Shown: positions 34,060 through 45,309 of the stretch, piece after piece
Numbering within the stretch: the stretch's first letter is position 1
How the letters are laid out: every line of letters begins with the position of its first letter
Assembly (NCBI GenBank): GCA_949825045.1
Contig: OX463822.1
Coordinates: forward strand, 30,568,703 to 30,632,702
Direction of reading: 5' to 3'
DNA length: 64,000 bases
DNA from: Argyresthia goedartella
Lineage: Eukaryota > Arthropoda > Insecta > Lepidoptera > Argyresthiidae
Made by a program: the position numbers and the translations under genes
The notes under the pieces: model-generated
Seen by the model: only the letters and a program-made list of their open reading frames with translations
Databases searched by the model: none
Told to the model about the DNA's origin: nothing

Positions 34060-35150
34060 TATTACAGGAGGTCAGGAGTAAGTCAGGATAGTAATTTGGG
34101 ACCCCTTGAGTTCATAGTAATGATTAGCGACCTCCCCGAAGTATTAAAAGCATCGGAAGCCTTCTTTTTTATGACGATCTTAAATTAATCCTTAGTATGG
34201 AGGATAGCTCCTACTGTCTAAAATTGCAAAAGGATATTGATAGGGTGCTGGCCTGGAGCGAAAAGAACCAATTGTTTTTTAGCGCAACAAAGAGCCAAGT
34301 TATGTCATATACACGAGCGCAGTCACCTCAACTCCACCAATACCGAATTGACGGGGTCCCGATGCAGCGCGTCACGGAGAAGAGAGACCTGGGCGTCCGT
34401 TTTACCGCCGATCTAACGTTTAGGGACCACATCGTTGAGGTCTGTAAAAAATCCTTTAGGAGCCTCGGACTTGTTATGCGCCAGCCAAAGGGATTCACAA
34501 ATATTGCAGCACTTCGTGCCCCATATACGAGGCTATAGTGAAAAGCCATTTAGAGTGTAATGCAGTCATCTGGAGTCCGCATCAGACTATATATAGGTGG
34601 ACTGAATCCAAAATAAATTTGTGAGGCATCTCTATTTAAATATGGATATATGGATATGGATATGGATGGTTAGCTAGCCAGTTGGAGGTGAGAAGAGAGG
34701 TGAAGAGAGGAAGAAGAGGTGCTTTAGCCACTTACATTTTTAAGTTGTTGCGTGGTATGTTGAGCAAACCAGGGGTGCTGCAAACGTTTGGGCTGTGCGT
34801 GCCGAACGGCTACGTTGGACGGCGCCGCCGAGAGCCGCTGCTGCTGTGCCGCGCGTGCGCACGTGCCTGTTGGAGAACGCGCCCTTCACGCGAGCCCCAC
34901 GCACTCTCAATCGCGTGGCAGAGACTACAGACTTGTTTGCCTGTTTTCTGAATGAATTTACCAAAGTCACTCTTTTTGTTTTAAGTTATAGTACCTACAT
35001 ATCTGTAGCTATTCTGTGTAGGTTTAGTGTCAGTGTTATATAGTTGTAATTTGCTTTTTGCTAATTGTGTACCGTGTTATATTTTTGTGTATTGATTTTC
35101 TACCTTGTTCTCGTATTATGGACATTAAATAAATTGTTAAATAAACATGT
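34060..35150 (+). pseudogene. LINE reverse transcriptase relic, several frameshifts
   Basis: Fragments in order are SQDSNLGPLEF and ISDLPEVLKASEAFFF (RT palm), a damaged catalytic site reading YDD instead of YADD with a frame change, DLKLILSMEDSSYCLKLQKD, VTEKRDLGVRFTADLTFRDH, then after a shift EAIVKSHLECNAVIWSPHQ. A GGATAT-rich expansion (about 34632-34668) follows, then LATYIFKLLRGMLSKPGVLQ, VPNGYVGRRRRE and, after another shift, LENAPFTRAPRTLNRVAET and LNEFTKVTLFV ending at 35043. This is the usual C-terminal order of CR1/jockey-type ORF2. The N-terminal two thirds is missing. Confidence 0.75.
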
Positions 35151-35897
35151 TACTAAAATGAAAGTTTTACTCAAACGCACTATAAACCTTAACATAACAA
35201 TAGTGTTATCTTAATCCACAACATTTTCGTGTGTCATTTTGAACTAAAAACCAAATATAAACGACACATGATGCACAGGCAGTTGTGCCTACGTTTGAGT
35301 AAGTAAATTATTTTAGAACATTAACTATTTTCACACACCAACTAACGTTGTTAGATCATCCATCAGTGAGCACAAGCAATGGAAAATTGTTAGGGAAAGT
35401 GCACACATGCGAAAACCGGACCGACATTCAAGCTAAACTCACCTTCGAGTCTTGGGAATGTGTTATTCTATGTACTTTATAATAAATAGCAATGAGGTCT
35501 TATATCTACATTACGGCTTTAGAGTAATGAAGTTGTAGGAGAGAAATCGCACATAGAATGCAATTTCTGCATTACTCTTCACTACTCTCTCTCACTTCGT
35601 GTTCTTCTTTATGTTTTGTGGTCTGGTGACTTTAAATTGAACCATTCTTTGGTTATAGACCCTTTGTTTAGGACATTCAGTGAAAATAAATAACGGTTTA
35701 AGGTGATAAGAGAAAATATATAGAAATGGAATTCGAATGTTAACGAAAGTGACAGCGTTAATTACTTCTATGCCACCCTTGGAGCTCCCCTTAAAAATAT
35801 TTTTAATATTTTTTTACAATTTGTAAGTCTTCGGGTCAACAAGATGTTTATACTGTAAAAAATTGAAGACTAGCTTTGACAGTTTGACTGTTATTCC
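35151..35897. other. Unassigned AT-rich sequence
   Basis: No feature supported. AAGGTGATAAGAG near 35701 resembles the TAAGGTGA termini seen elsewhere, but no partner end was found. Confidence 0.35.
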
Positions 35898-35991
35898 ATT
35901 GTGACAGACGATGGACAGACGGACGAACGGGCACGTGAGTTACAGCAATAGAGCTCCGTTTGGACCCACCGGGTACGGAACCCTAAAAAGT
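35898..35991 (+). repeat. Rep-1 right-end fragment
   Basis: A GACGATGGACAGACGGACG tract, TAGAGCTCCGTTTGGACCC and GGGTACGGAACCCTAAAAAG match the 3' part of Rep-1. Confidence 0.6.
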
Positions 35992-36389
35992 ACTTAAGCT
36001 TAAGCAGTTGCGACTTACCGTAGTTATTAAGATTCGATAAAATTATTATAGTACAGTGTAAAATAAAGTCAAATTTATATGCAAGCGGAACTTACTGTAT
36101 TAGATTTAATTGGTCACGCATGCATATAAATTTAATTGAATTCAACACAGTACTGTAATAATTATATATAATCTTAATGATTACTATAAGTCTTATCTAC
36201 TTGTTTGGAGCTTTTTATGTATTCCCAGCTTTCTAGTACACAACTAATGTGTATTATTAATAGCTTGTGCAAGATAAGTAAGTATTTCCGCACTCGCCTT
36301 TTGATATTCTTTTATTCTATTCTTCATTCTTGAGGGTCTTGGAAAAAATATTAGCACACATATTAAATCACATTAAATCCGCCATTTAT

Positions 36390-36785
36390 TTATTTATCTA
36401 CACACGTATCATAGACCCTCTTTACTGCGTACAAAAACCGCACGTTACGATCAGCATAATGTTAAACTACTTGGTAAAAACTCAATTACACATTTTCAAA
36501 TTTCGCCCGCCTGCCTGCCGCCCCTACTTTGTCTTTGAAGTTGGTACTACAGAACAAGCTAAACAACTCAATGCCACAATGCCGTTCAAACATGCGGTTC
36601 CTGAACATATCAAAGAGAGCTTATGATATGTGTGTAGATAAACTAGTGTATGTAACTGTACATAATTAGGCATTAAAACTCTCGAGTGTTATTATTATGA
36701 AACTCGCCTTAGGCTTCTTTCATAAAGCCATTCTCGAGTTTTAATACCCTCCATTATGTATCAGTTACATAAACTACTATTATAT
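36390..36785 (+). repeat. Rep-5 copy 1 with 3' hairpin
   Basis: Shared with 58232-58735 and 60138-60522: TTTATCTACACACGTATCAT, CTGCGTACAAAAACCGCACG, GAACATATCAAAGAGAGC and GTGTAGATAAACTAGTGTAT. At the 3' end 36641-36688 pairs with 36730-36777 (core CATTAAAACTCTCGAG and CTCGAGTTTTAATA) around an inner TATGAAA/TTTCATA stem. The family is unknown and non-coding as far as I can see. Confidence 0.6.
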
Positions 36786-37220
36786 GTATGTACCTAATGA
36801 CACTCACGACATCAAGACAAATCTTATGTATGACGTATCATTTATCAAAATCGGTTATGCCGTTGAGTGGTCACAAGGGGACACAGGAACAGATATACAA
36901 AAATACATAAAGATCAAACACATAACCTTCCTTTCCGCTTCAATGCAGTCAAATAAAAAGACTCACAGAGAGGAACTAATATCTTACAAGAAATAAAATT
37001 ACATATGTCTAACTAAATGCTTCCGAAGTAACAAACTCTCCAGCTATGGACAATGCAAAAACAGTCGTAGCTTCCCGCACTTTTCTCAATCAGGGTGGCA
37101 AAGGCACACCTGCTCCCACATTTAGCCAATTATTCAATACTCCACCTACGAGAAACTTAAAGGTTCGAATCCCGCACCGGGAGGGAAAAATCCCCGGTTT
37201 TTGGATGTAAGTACCTATAC

Positions 37221-37840
37221 AAGGTGACATTTAATTAGCCGACCATATTTAAGGGCCTGATAGTACCTGTCATTTTGAACAACTTTCCCCAAGAAACATG
37301 GTCGCAAACAAAAAAAAAACGGTCAAGTGCGAGTCTAAATCGCGCACGAAGGGTTCCGTACCACCGTTAAATGGAAGCGATGGTGTGGAGTGAATAGTTT
37401 GGATTTTACACAGCAAAATATTGTTTACAAAGTAATTGGTGCGGTTACTTTCACACTCCATGTACGTAACCAGGTGCATCCATAAGTTTGTATGTGGTAT
37501 TGAAAGAATTGTTGTATGGGAGCCCCCTTAAATATTTCTTTTATCCTGTTTTTTTAGTATTCGTTGTTATAGCGGCAACAGAAATACATAATCTGTGAAA
37601 ATTTCAACTCTCTAGCTAGCTAGGTTCTTGAGATACAGCCTGGTGACAGACGGACGGACGGACAGCGAAGTCTTAGTAATAGGGTCCCGTTTGGAACCCT
37701 TCGGGTACGGAACCCTAAAAACGGGTCAATGTACTGAAGGGCATAATTTTTTTTCATTTGCGACCATATGTTTATTGGGGAAAGCTGATTATAAAAATGG
37801 GTACTATATTCCCCAAAATATGCTAATTAAATGTCACCTT
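37221..37840. repeat. Foldback element with Rep-1 in its loop
   Basis: AAGGTGACATTTAATTAGC at 37221-37239 is mirrored by GCTAATTAAATGTCACCTT at 37822-37840. Pairing continues inward (TAGTACC, CTTTCCCCAA, ATGGTCGCAAA) to about 37309 and 37748. The loop is the Rep-1 copy 37312-37722. Part of the inner arm recurs inverted at about 37938-37955. Confidence 0.6.
37312..37722 (+). repeat. Rep-1 full-length copy
   Basis: It runs from CGGTCAAGTGCGAGTCTAAA and GAAGGGTTCCGTACCACCG to a GACAGACGGACGGACGGACA tract and GGGTACGGAACCCTAAAAA. The subterminal GGGTTCCGTACC / GGTACGGAACCC are inverted. The GACR-type microsatellite recalls microsatellite-associated interspersed elements described in Lepidoptera (inference). 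It is closely related to 38402-38797. Confidence 0.75.
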
Positions 37841-37969
37841 ATATATGTTCATACAACCACATATTATGTTATAGAGTCAATACAGGATAACATTGCCATA
37901 TTCTGGGGAAACCCATCATTAGGAGCAAGTACCTTGGGGAAGGTTGTTCATCATTCCATGGTCAGCTAG

Positions 37970-38245
37970 TTCACCGAGCGAGCGCAGCGAGTTTCGAGGT
38001 GACCAGTCAGTCTGTCAGTCTGTTCTCAATTTAATTAAAATTTTAGTCGATTGCAATTTTTTATTGGGGGGAGAAGGGGGGATGATTTCATTCAAATTTA
38101 AGAGGCACACTAAGGACTTCACCGAAAAAAAAAAAACTCCTTTGTATTTTTTGTGGAGGAGTGGAGTGGGAAAGGGGGAATTTGCGGTAGCGTTATACAC
38201 ATATGGACATTTTTTTTATTGAAGCGAGTTCTGCTTTAATGATTT
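37970..38245 (+). repeat. Rep-2 copy 1
   Basis: It starts ACCGAGCGAGCGCAGCGAG and continues with GTCGATTGCAATTTTTTATT, a GGGGGAGAAGGGGG tract and a TTTTTTTTATTGAAGCGAG end. Related copies are 39371-39735 and 42868-43035. Non-coding. Confidence 0.55.
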
Positions 38246-38315
38246 AGTGCCTACAATATACTCAATGCATCAACTTTTTATTACTATTATCAACCTATAT
38301 AGGTATACATATTAT

Positions 38316-38399
38316 GTCTGTGACATTGCAGTTGCTATTTCTGGTTCCCAAGATACATGGTACAACAGTGAGAGGCCAGAATGTCCGTGTATGTATAAA
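38316..38399 (+). mobile_element. SINE-B 3' half
   Basis: TGTGACATTGCAGTTGCTAT, TTTCTGGTTCCCAAGATACA and a GTGAGAGGCCAGAATGT segment match the SINE-B body. The tRNA-like head is absent. Confidence 0.5.
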
Positions 38400-38401
38400 A
38401 A

Positions 38402-38797
38402 CCGGTCAAGTGCGAGTCTAAATCGCGCACGAAGGGTTCCGTACCACCGTTCAATGGAAGCGATGGTGTGGAGTGAATAGTTTGGATTTTACACAGCAAA
38501 ATATTGTTTACAAAGTTATTGGTGCGGTTACTTTCACACTCCATGTACGTAACCAGGTGCATCCATAAGTTTGTATGTGGCATTGAAAGAATTGTTGTAT
38601 GTGAGCCCCCTTAAATATTTCTTTTATCCTGTTTTTTAGTATTTGTTGTTATAGCGGCAACAGAAATACATAATCTGTGAAAATTTCAACTCTCTAGCTA
38701 GCTAGGTTCTTGAGATACAGCCTGGTGACAGACGGACGGACAGCGAAGTCTTAGTAATAGGGTTCCGTTCTTACCCGTTGGGTACGGAACCCTAAAA
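38402..38797 (+). repeat. Rep-1 second full-length copy
   Basis: Nearly the same sequence as 37312-37722, about 1.09 kb downstream in the same orientation, with one fewer GACG unit. The high similarity suggests a recent burst or local duplication of Rep-1. Confidence 0.75.
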
Positions 38798-39060
38798 ATG
38801 TACATGTTAATCTGCTGAAGTCTCAGGCATGCCTGACTATGTGTAGTCGCCCTAACACCTCGCACTTTCGAACCCGCGAGCGGTATCCCATCAGTATTTA
38901 TTCACTATGGCTGCTGTTACATGAACTTTCTAAATAGCAAGCGATTTATTAACGCACGATTATGGCAGCCATTATGCGTGTTAGTCAAGGGCTCGGATTT
39001 ATGGGAGCAATCCTGTGGGCTATGGCGGCTGGAATAACTAGTGATAGCGGTGGCAACATC

Positions 39061-39303
39061 AATACCTTGGACACTATTTACACACATTGATCTAGCCCCA
39101 AACTAGGATTCCCTGTATCTTGGGTACTAGACAACGATACACATACTTATATAGATAAATATTATACTTAGATAGATAAACAACCATGACTAGGGTACAA
39201 ACATCCGTTTTCATCAACAAATATTTGCCCCCATCGGGACTCGAACCCGGGACCCTTGGCTTCGTAGGCAGGGACACTGCCGACTCGGCCATTCGGGTCG
39301 TCT
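39061..39303 (-). mobile_element. SINE-A copy
   Basis: Complete minus-strand copy with head GACCCGAATGGCCGAGTCGG, B box GGGTTCGAGTCCC, the full body and an end at GTCCAAGGTATT. Both pol III boxes are intact. Confidence 0.85.
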
Positions 39304-39370
39304 TACAGTAACATTAGTCCTTCCTTACAGCAGTGTTTAAATTTCAAATGTGTCTGTCATTAATCGCTGC

Positions 39371-39735
39371 TTATTGGCCGAGCGAGCGAAGCCTGCAGCT
39401 TCGAGATTGGCTGCTTTTGCCGTCTGTCAGTATGTTCCCGTCTACAGGTCGCATTTTCCGACCGATTTTGACGAAAATTGGTACACGAGTTCCTTGATTT
39501 AATTAGGCAATGTGGTCGATCGCAATTTTTGATTGGGGAAAATAGGGTGGAACAGGGGAAGTTTGCTGTGGCGTTATTTATCGACGGATTTCAATCAAAG
39601 TCAAGAGTCACGCTAAGGACTACATTCTACACAAGATGTTGAGAGAAAAATCCAAGAGGGGGGAGTGGAGGGGAAAAGGGAAGGGGGAGATATGGACTTT
39701 TTTTTATTGAAGCGAGGTCTACTGTTCTCACAGAA
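39371..39735 (+). repeat. Rep-2 copy 2
   Basis: The longest Rep-2 copy. It starts TTGGCCGAGCGAGCGAAGCC, has GTCGATCGCAATTTTTGATT in the middle, a purine-rich GGGGGGAGTGGAGGGG tract and a TTTTTTTTATTGAAGCGAGG end. Confidence 0.55.
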
Positions 39736-39829
39736 CCACTAGTTTATGTGTAGCCTCGTCATGATAGCAACTTTTAGGAGGCTGCTTACAGAGACGTTAT
39801 AATTTCACAACACAACTAAACTTATTGAG

Positions 39830-40380
39830 AAAAAGGGTCAAGGGCGGGTCGGACTCGCACAAGAAGGGTTCAAAAAAAAGATGAAAGAAATTCCATCGAT
39901 TTTATTATTTCTCCACAGCCGTCATTCGGGCTGTAGAGTGTCATACAAACTTTCAGTTGCCATTGTAGTAGTTGTATTACTATAAATACGGAATTAGAAG
40001 GACAAACCGATGATTCCGGAAAGGGAAATTGTCAATAGACTTTACTACAACAGTCTTATGCCGATTCAGTTTAGGAACATATCTGCGAAATCACCATGAC
40101 CGTCTTGGAAACAAATCTTGCTGTAAATATATTGGAATGGAAATCGTTTCCATGCTGATTCTTCTTTTCTGTTCTTGTTTTTAATCTATTTGAAAGGTTG
40201 CTATTCGATTCACAAGGTAAGTCACGAATTTTCGCATGCGGTTTGACAGAGGCTAAGTTGCGCCAATTTTAGCCAGTTATTCAAGGCTCCATTTTTCGTA
40301 GCTAGCACATCGCTGTAGCTATCTTAGTTTGTTAGTTAGAATTAAATTCGGACTTCACAAAAAAACTACTTTACAAACTA
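39830..40380. other. Rep-1 left-end scrap, then unassigned sequence
   Basis: 39835-39870 reads GGGTCAAGGGCGGGTCGGAC and CAAGAAGGGTTC, a decayed left end of Rep-1. From 39880 to 40380 I see no feature. Confidence 0.35.
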
Positions 40381-40631
40381 CACCTGTGGAGCTGCGGTTG
40401 TGCCTCTGAATGCCATGCGACAGGTCCCGGGTTCGATCCCCGGCGGGGATAAAGACAAAAAAGTTTCCCAGGTATGGGAATGTGTTTCCCAGGTTCCCAG
40501 GTCAGGATGTGATGTCGCTGTTTCTGGTCATACATTTCTTCTGGACCCACACTAGGATATCCACGACACAGGGTATCTCAGTGTGGGGCCAAAAGCAATG
40601 TATGTGCCTGTATATAAATGTTTATGTTTAA
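40381..40631 (+). mobile_element. SINE-B copy with internal duplications
   Basis: The head has GGAGCTGCGGTTGTG (A box diverged) and B box GGTTCGATCCC. The linker has a repeated TTTCCCAGGTATGGG phrase. The body has GATGTCGCTGTTTCTGGT and a duplicated, partly inverted ACACTAGGATATCC segment, then CAGTGTGGGGCC and a TGTTTATGTTTA tail. Confidence 0.75.
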
Positions 40632-40699
40632 CCAGAATATTTCAAGATTCTTCATGTGAAATTCTAAAGATCTAGAATTCTAGAGTGTTCCATCCCATG

Positions 40700-40935
40700 G
40701 CCCGAATGGCCGAGTCGACAGTGACGCTGCCTCGAAACCAAGGGTCCCGGGTTCGAGTCCCGGTGGAGGCAAATGTTTGTTTCATGAGAACGGATATTTG
40801 TACCCTAGTCATGGTTGTTATCTATCTAAGTATAATATTTCTCTATATAAGTATATAGGTATATCGTTGTCTAGTACCCAAGATACAGGGAATCCTAGTT
40901 TGGGGCTAGATCAATGTGTGTAAATAGTGTCCAAG

Positions 40936-40974
<39 letters not shown>
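40700..40974 (+). mobile_element. SINE-A copy with a long (TTA)n tail
   Basis: The head is CCCGAATGGCCGAGTCGACA, with B box GGTTCGAGTCCC and the full body. A run of about 13 ATT units at 40937-40975 forms the 3' tail, the longest tail of this family in the window. Confidence 0.85.
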
Positions 40975-40975
<1 letters not shown>

Positions 40976-40979
40976 GAAG

Positions 40980-42115
40980 AATTGTATATACATACATTGT
41001 CAAAGAGGTATACATGCTGCATACCTCATCCTACAGTATTCTAACGCATACAACAGGCCGCATAAACTTTGCCAAACCATTTGTTCCACAACCAATCTTA
41101 TATCCTTTAGCATAAAGGATACAATCGAACAAGGAGAGTTCAATAAACATCTATTTGACTTATGCGTCTGCATTGTTACAAATACGCCACGACAAGTTGA
41201 CTCAACCTTACTGGGAGATATTAATACTGGAACCGCTTTATTTCTATTTTTTATATTTTTATTTTCTTAGAGAAGCTTACAGCTGTAATTTTTTCATAAT
41301 GAAAGCTAATTACAAGTATCCACATATAGTCGTCTAAATAATAACAGCTCGTAACTTAGTTCTTAAAATAAATTAAATCAATTCACACAGAAGGGGAGAT
41401 TTTAAGGATTATACTGCTCACGCACTCCTCCATCTACGTTACCACGACTCGCTACAAACCTCCTAATGATAGTATTACCTAGTACATAATTGAACGCTGC
41501 TGTTAAAAATATCGATGTCCTGATCATCATCGATATTCGTTTTAAAGAGACTGTAAAATATCGATTAAATGTCGAATGTCGACATTTAATTCCCTTTACA
41601 AGGGAAGTTTACTGTAGAGAAAGGAACGAGGCTCACAAATCCAAGATAGTGTCACTTGTTATCTCATATGGAGTGGCATAGGCACAATTATTGCGCCCGC
41701 ATAGTGGCTAGCAATATGTGCGAGGAGATATTGCTTAGAAACATCGATTAATCAATCTCTTCAAACATTTGTGAATTGGAGGAAGCAAATTTGGATAGAT
41801 TTTGGCTCTTTTTTTTATTTCGATTCTTTCCGATGCTTTGGTAATATCCCTAGTGTTTAAAATGTAGATTTTATGAAGTTTTAGGTTAGCTGTCATATCA
41901 CTTCTAAGATTTTATGAACAGTACATATGCAAACGAATTGTCGAAGCATTACAAGACTGAGCAACGTAATATGGAAATGATAACTTAATGTATTTTTTTT
42001 TTGTTTAACATGGATTGGTTTAGCCCCAAAATAGGCTAACCTGTAATGGGGCTATGTATAACCTATAAATAAAAAATATGAGTTAGTGGGAAATATTAAA
42101 CTGCACATAAAAAAT
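40980..42115. other. Unassigned sequence with one short perfect palindrome
   Basis: The only feature noted is 41564-41590, ATTAAATGTCGA and its inverse TCGACATTTAAT separated by ATG. Small open frames lack domain features. Confidence 0.35.
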
Positions 42116-42121
42116 ACTGCT

Positions 42122-42300
42122 TTGCACAGCAAATATCAGGGCAAAATGCTGCGGTAGCTTAGGTGAAGGGTAAAGGTTCTTCGTTTTAGGTTGAACATGT
42201 AAGAACAACAAAAAATTCTTAAAACATAAACTTGAGTACACATAAACCATTTCAACATAAAAAGTGTTTTTGCTATGCATATGAGTATTTTTGGTGTACG
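42122..42300 (+). repeat. Rep-4 copy
   Basis: AAATATCAGGGCAAAATGCT, GCGGTAGCTTAGGTGAAGGG and GTTGAACATGTAAGAACAAC match 61712-61816 and, inverted, 240-350. Confidence 0.5.
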
Positions 42301-43380
42301 ATTAAATACCAGCCTTATTTAATTACAAAAAATAATGCTTTCTCTAAAACTATGTACTTTGTCATATGTATAACCGGATGAGCGGGTTCCAATGGTAATA
42401 GTTCAAATCAACCTCAGGACAATGTCAGGTCCACGGGATTGTCAGCCTTAAAGTTCAAGGTGTAAGCCCCATTGTGGTATGTGGTGTCAACGGTATGCGT
42501 ACAAGATATTTGCTAAATGACCCAGGTCTAAAAATACTCGCTTAGCAGATCAATTTCTCAACTGGCTGTTACAGGTTTTGATGGAATGCGCCTGCAAACC
42601 TTAATGGAATATTGTGATATGATTTGTGTTACATCGTTTAAAAAAGAAAACGTGTAGTATTTTCATCCGTCAATGACGCATTGAGTCTGATAGGCCCATA
42701 AATTATAACTGCAGAGCGGCGTCGATGGGCTTGACCCTTGTCATGCAAACAAAAAATGTTTGAATTACTGGCGAGGCGATGCGAAGTTATAGACTCTGCC
42801 ACCTCCTATTGAACATGGCGTGACTGTTTTAACGTGTAAAGTATTTTGTTTCGATTATATTTGCCTAATTGACTGAGCGAGTGAAGCGTCTCCGTTTCAG
42901 GATTGGGCAAAATGCTTTCGTATGTCCGGATGTTGTCCTCTACAGGGCGCATTTCTCAACTGATTCTCGTGGATTTTTGTGAGTAGGTTCGATGATTATA
43001 AAGTTTTATTTTGTCGATTCAGTTTTTTGAAAATTTTCAAAATGGGGTTTTTTAAATTAAAATAAACTGCTAGGTACGGTCCAAACGTGGCGGATTCTAA
43101 CAAATGAGATCTCGTTGGATTTATAGAGACCGTGAGAGTAACAGGCTATATATCTTTTTACTAGAGAGTATTTTCTACTTTTTCTGAGAATGACCCCATT
43201 TTGAACTGTCATTCTCATATAAATTATCTCGATAAAAGCCACGGATCAAAAACTTAACTTTAACTTAGTAATTCTCGCATGACTTTTTGCTGTAAAATCC
43301 ACCCTAAGTCACTTACTGTACTCACTTAATTATTAGTATTATTATTATGTACCTATTTCACATTTCTGTTGTATAACTAT
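42301..43380. other. Mostly unassigned; Rep-2 fragment at 42868-43035
   Basis: 42868-43035 has GACTGAGCGAGTGAAGCGTC and the CTACAGGGCGCATTTCTCAA phrase of Rep-2. The remainder of this stretch shows nothing I can support. Confidence 0.35.
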
Positions 43381-43778
43381 ATATCTACCTATACACCGCA
43401 TCGTTGAGAGGTGCCTGCACGGATATCTATATATCTACCTATACATCGCATCGTTGAGAGGTGCCTGCACGGATATCTATATATCTACCCATACATCGCA
43501 TCGTTGAGAGGTGCCTGCACGGATATCTATATATCTACCTATACATCGCATCGTTGAGAGGTGCCTGCACGGATATCTATATATCTACCTATACATCGCA
43601 TCGTCGAGAGGTGCCTGCACGGATATCTATATATCTACCCATACATCGCATCGTTGAGAGGTGCCTGCACGGATATCTATATATCTACCCATACATCGCA
43701 TCGTTGAGAGGTGCCTGCACGGATATCTATATATCTACCTATACATCGCATCGTTGAGAGGTGCCTGCACGGATATCA
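43381..43778 (+). repeat. Tandem array, 50-bp unit, 8 copies
   Basis: The phrase GTGCCTGCACGGATATC recurs exactly every 50 bp from 43411 to 43761, with only a few substitutions (C/T in CTACCTATA, one CGTCGAG). Because 50 is not a multiple of 3, the open frames across it cycle through all three readings. That is a property of the unit, not a gene. Confidence 0.95.
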
Positions 43779-43993
43779 TATGGTTTTGACTGAAAATCAG
43801 CGCTGCAGCCCTGTTGTAGCCACTTGTAGCATTATGCTGAGTTGGAGCCATTCCACTGGTGAAGCATGCGTACATCATCCTTTTCTTTTTCTTTTATTTA
43901 GAAAATATGTGTTTTCTTCTATAATCTAATGTCGATTTCCTGTCTGTAAAGTTATCCTGTTGATGTACCATATTTTGTCCAGTGAATAAATAA

Positions 43994-44049
43994 ATGTCTA
44001 TGTCTATGTCTATGTCTATGTCTATGTCTATGTCTATGTCTATGTCTAT
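43994..44049 (+). repeat. (TCTATG)n microsatellite
   Basis: About nine TCTATG units follow GTGAATAAATAAATG. This looks like the 3' tail of a dispersed element whose body lies at about 43790-43990, but the body is not recognised. Confidence 0.85.
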
Positions 44050-44061
44050 ATAATTTTAGTG

Positions 44062-44185
44062 AAAAGTAAATAGTTTGGGTTTAAGACCGCAAAATGTAGT
44101 TTACAAAGTTATTGGTGCGGTTACTTTCATACTCCATGTACGTAACCAGTGGCATTCATAAGTTTGTAGGTGTTTTTAAAAGAAA
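44062..44185 (+). repeat. Rep-1 internal fragment
   Basis: AAATAGTTTGGGTTTAAGAC, AAGTTATTGGTGCGGTTAC and ACTCCATGTACGTAACCAG match the interior of Rep-1 (about 37395-37500). Both ends are missing. Confidence 0.6.
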
Positions 44186-44242
44186 GTGTCACTCGCAAGG
44201 TCTGCAGCTCACAGAGCTACTACTAGTTTATTTTAATTTTAC

Positions 44243-44385
44243 ATTAATAAATAATAATAATAATAATCGTTTATTTACATAAATAAATGTACATTACAAG
44301 CTTGTTTAGCAGGGTAAACAAGGGTGTATCGCTACTCCCTAAAATATGGCGAACCCTGTGTTTTAGGATAAGTTGCTGCTACTCA
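44243..44385 (-). mobile_element. LINE 3' tail, ATTATT-type, copy 1
   Basis: Read on the minus strand it ends in ATTATTATT units. Plus-strand text CGTTTATTTACATAAATAAA and AAGCTTGTTTAGCAGGGTAA matches 45310-45460, which extends further. It is a 5'-truncated 3' end of a LINE family different from the TTTGACT-tailed one. Confidence 0.5.
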
Positions 44386-44387
44386 AA

Positions 44388-45240
44388 GTCAAAGTACTTT
44401 ATTACTGTAGATATTTACATATACTTAGCAAACGTCATTTTTTGCCTCTTCTCTACATTGGACCACTGTGGGAGACGAAGGGCGTAGAAACTCCCACAGA
44501 TTGATTTTTAGATCTCTTTTAAAAATAGGTTGTGCTTAATTAATACGATTATGTTTTTTTTTATGTAATAAGCAGGCAATAATAAATAATTACAAAATTA
44601 TTAACAGCGATGTCTGTGTTGAACTAGATAAACCCCATACAGTCCTGTCATTTAAGTAATCTCGAACATTGTAATATCCCTTTTTCGACAAAGTCGCTTT
44701 AACATGCTTTTTAAATTGCTCAAATGGCAATTTCAAAATCTCCAGAGGTATCTTATTATAGTAGAGAATGCACACCCTTGAAAGAATTGCTAACCTTCGC
44801 GAGTCTAAATCGGGGCGCACACAGTCTGTGATTATTTATTAGGTTAACATTGCAGCTATCGCTAAGTTTGGTAAATGTTGTAAGGTTCTTGCGTACATAC
44901 ATTATATTTTCGAAAATAAATTGACTAGCTACAGTTGACATACTGTCAATTTCTTTAAAAAGCTCTCTTAAGGAGTCTGTTCGTTTTAAATTATAAATTG
45001 CTCGAATAGCTCTTTTCTGTAAAATAAAAATAGTTTGAATATCCGCTGCTTTCCCCCACAACAAGATACCATAGGACATGATACCCACAACAAGATACCA
45101 TAGGATAACTAAAATATTCTAGCCTAGATGTAGCCACATCCGTGCTTTGTCTGATACTTCCCACAAGAGTAAATGCCTCAGATTTAAATACTACAAAGTG
45201 TTTAAACAATGTGACATTTAAAATAAAAATAACACATCTC
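44388..45240 (-). pseudogene. LINE reverse transcriptase C-terminus with TTTGACTTTG tail
   Basis: Minus-strand coding text: MSYGILLWGKAADIQTIF, LQKRAIRAIYNLKRTDSLRE, LFKEIDSMSTVASQFIFEN, then after a frame change MRPDLDSRRLAILSRVCIL, YNKIPLEILKLPFEQFKKH and VKATLSKKGYYNVRDYLND. This is the terminal part of a jockey-type ORF2. A 26-bp phrase (CCTATGGTATCTTGTTGTGG) is tandemly duplicated near 45061-45106. The 3' UTR (44388-44625) matches 3655-3900. Confidence 0.75.
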
Positions 45241-45309
45241 TACATGTGACCACCAGGGGCAAGATAGAATTGGATAGTAATCATCTTAGAGCTTCCTACA
45301 TCTTGACAG

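Noticed and set aside
37312..38797. LTR pair (two near-identical Rep-1 copies in direct orientation)
   Set aside because: The interior has no gag/pol, primer-binding site or polypurine tract, and Rep-1 occurs singly in many places.
40700..40775. Functional tRNA gene
   Set aside because: The A and B boxes belong to the head of SINE-A, repeated in several copies with the same body and a (TTA)n tail; the acceptor stem is not convincing.
43381..43778. CRISPR-like array
   Set aside because: Units are contiguous 50-bp copies with no unique spacers, in eukaryotic DNA: a simple satellite.
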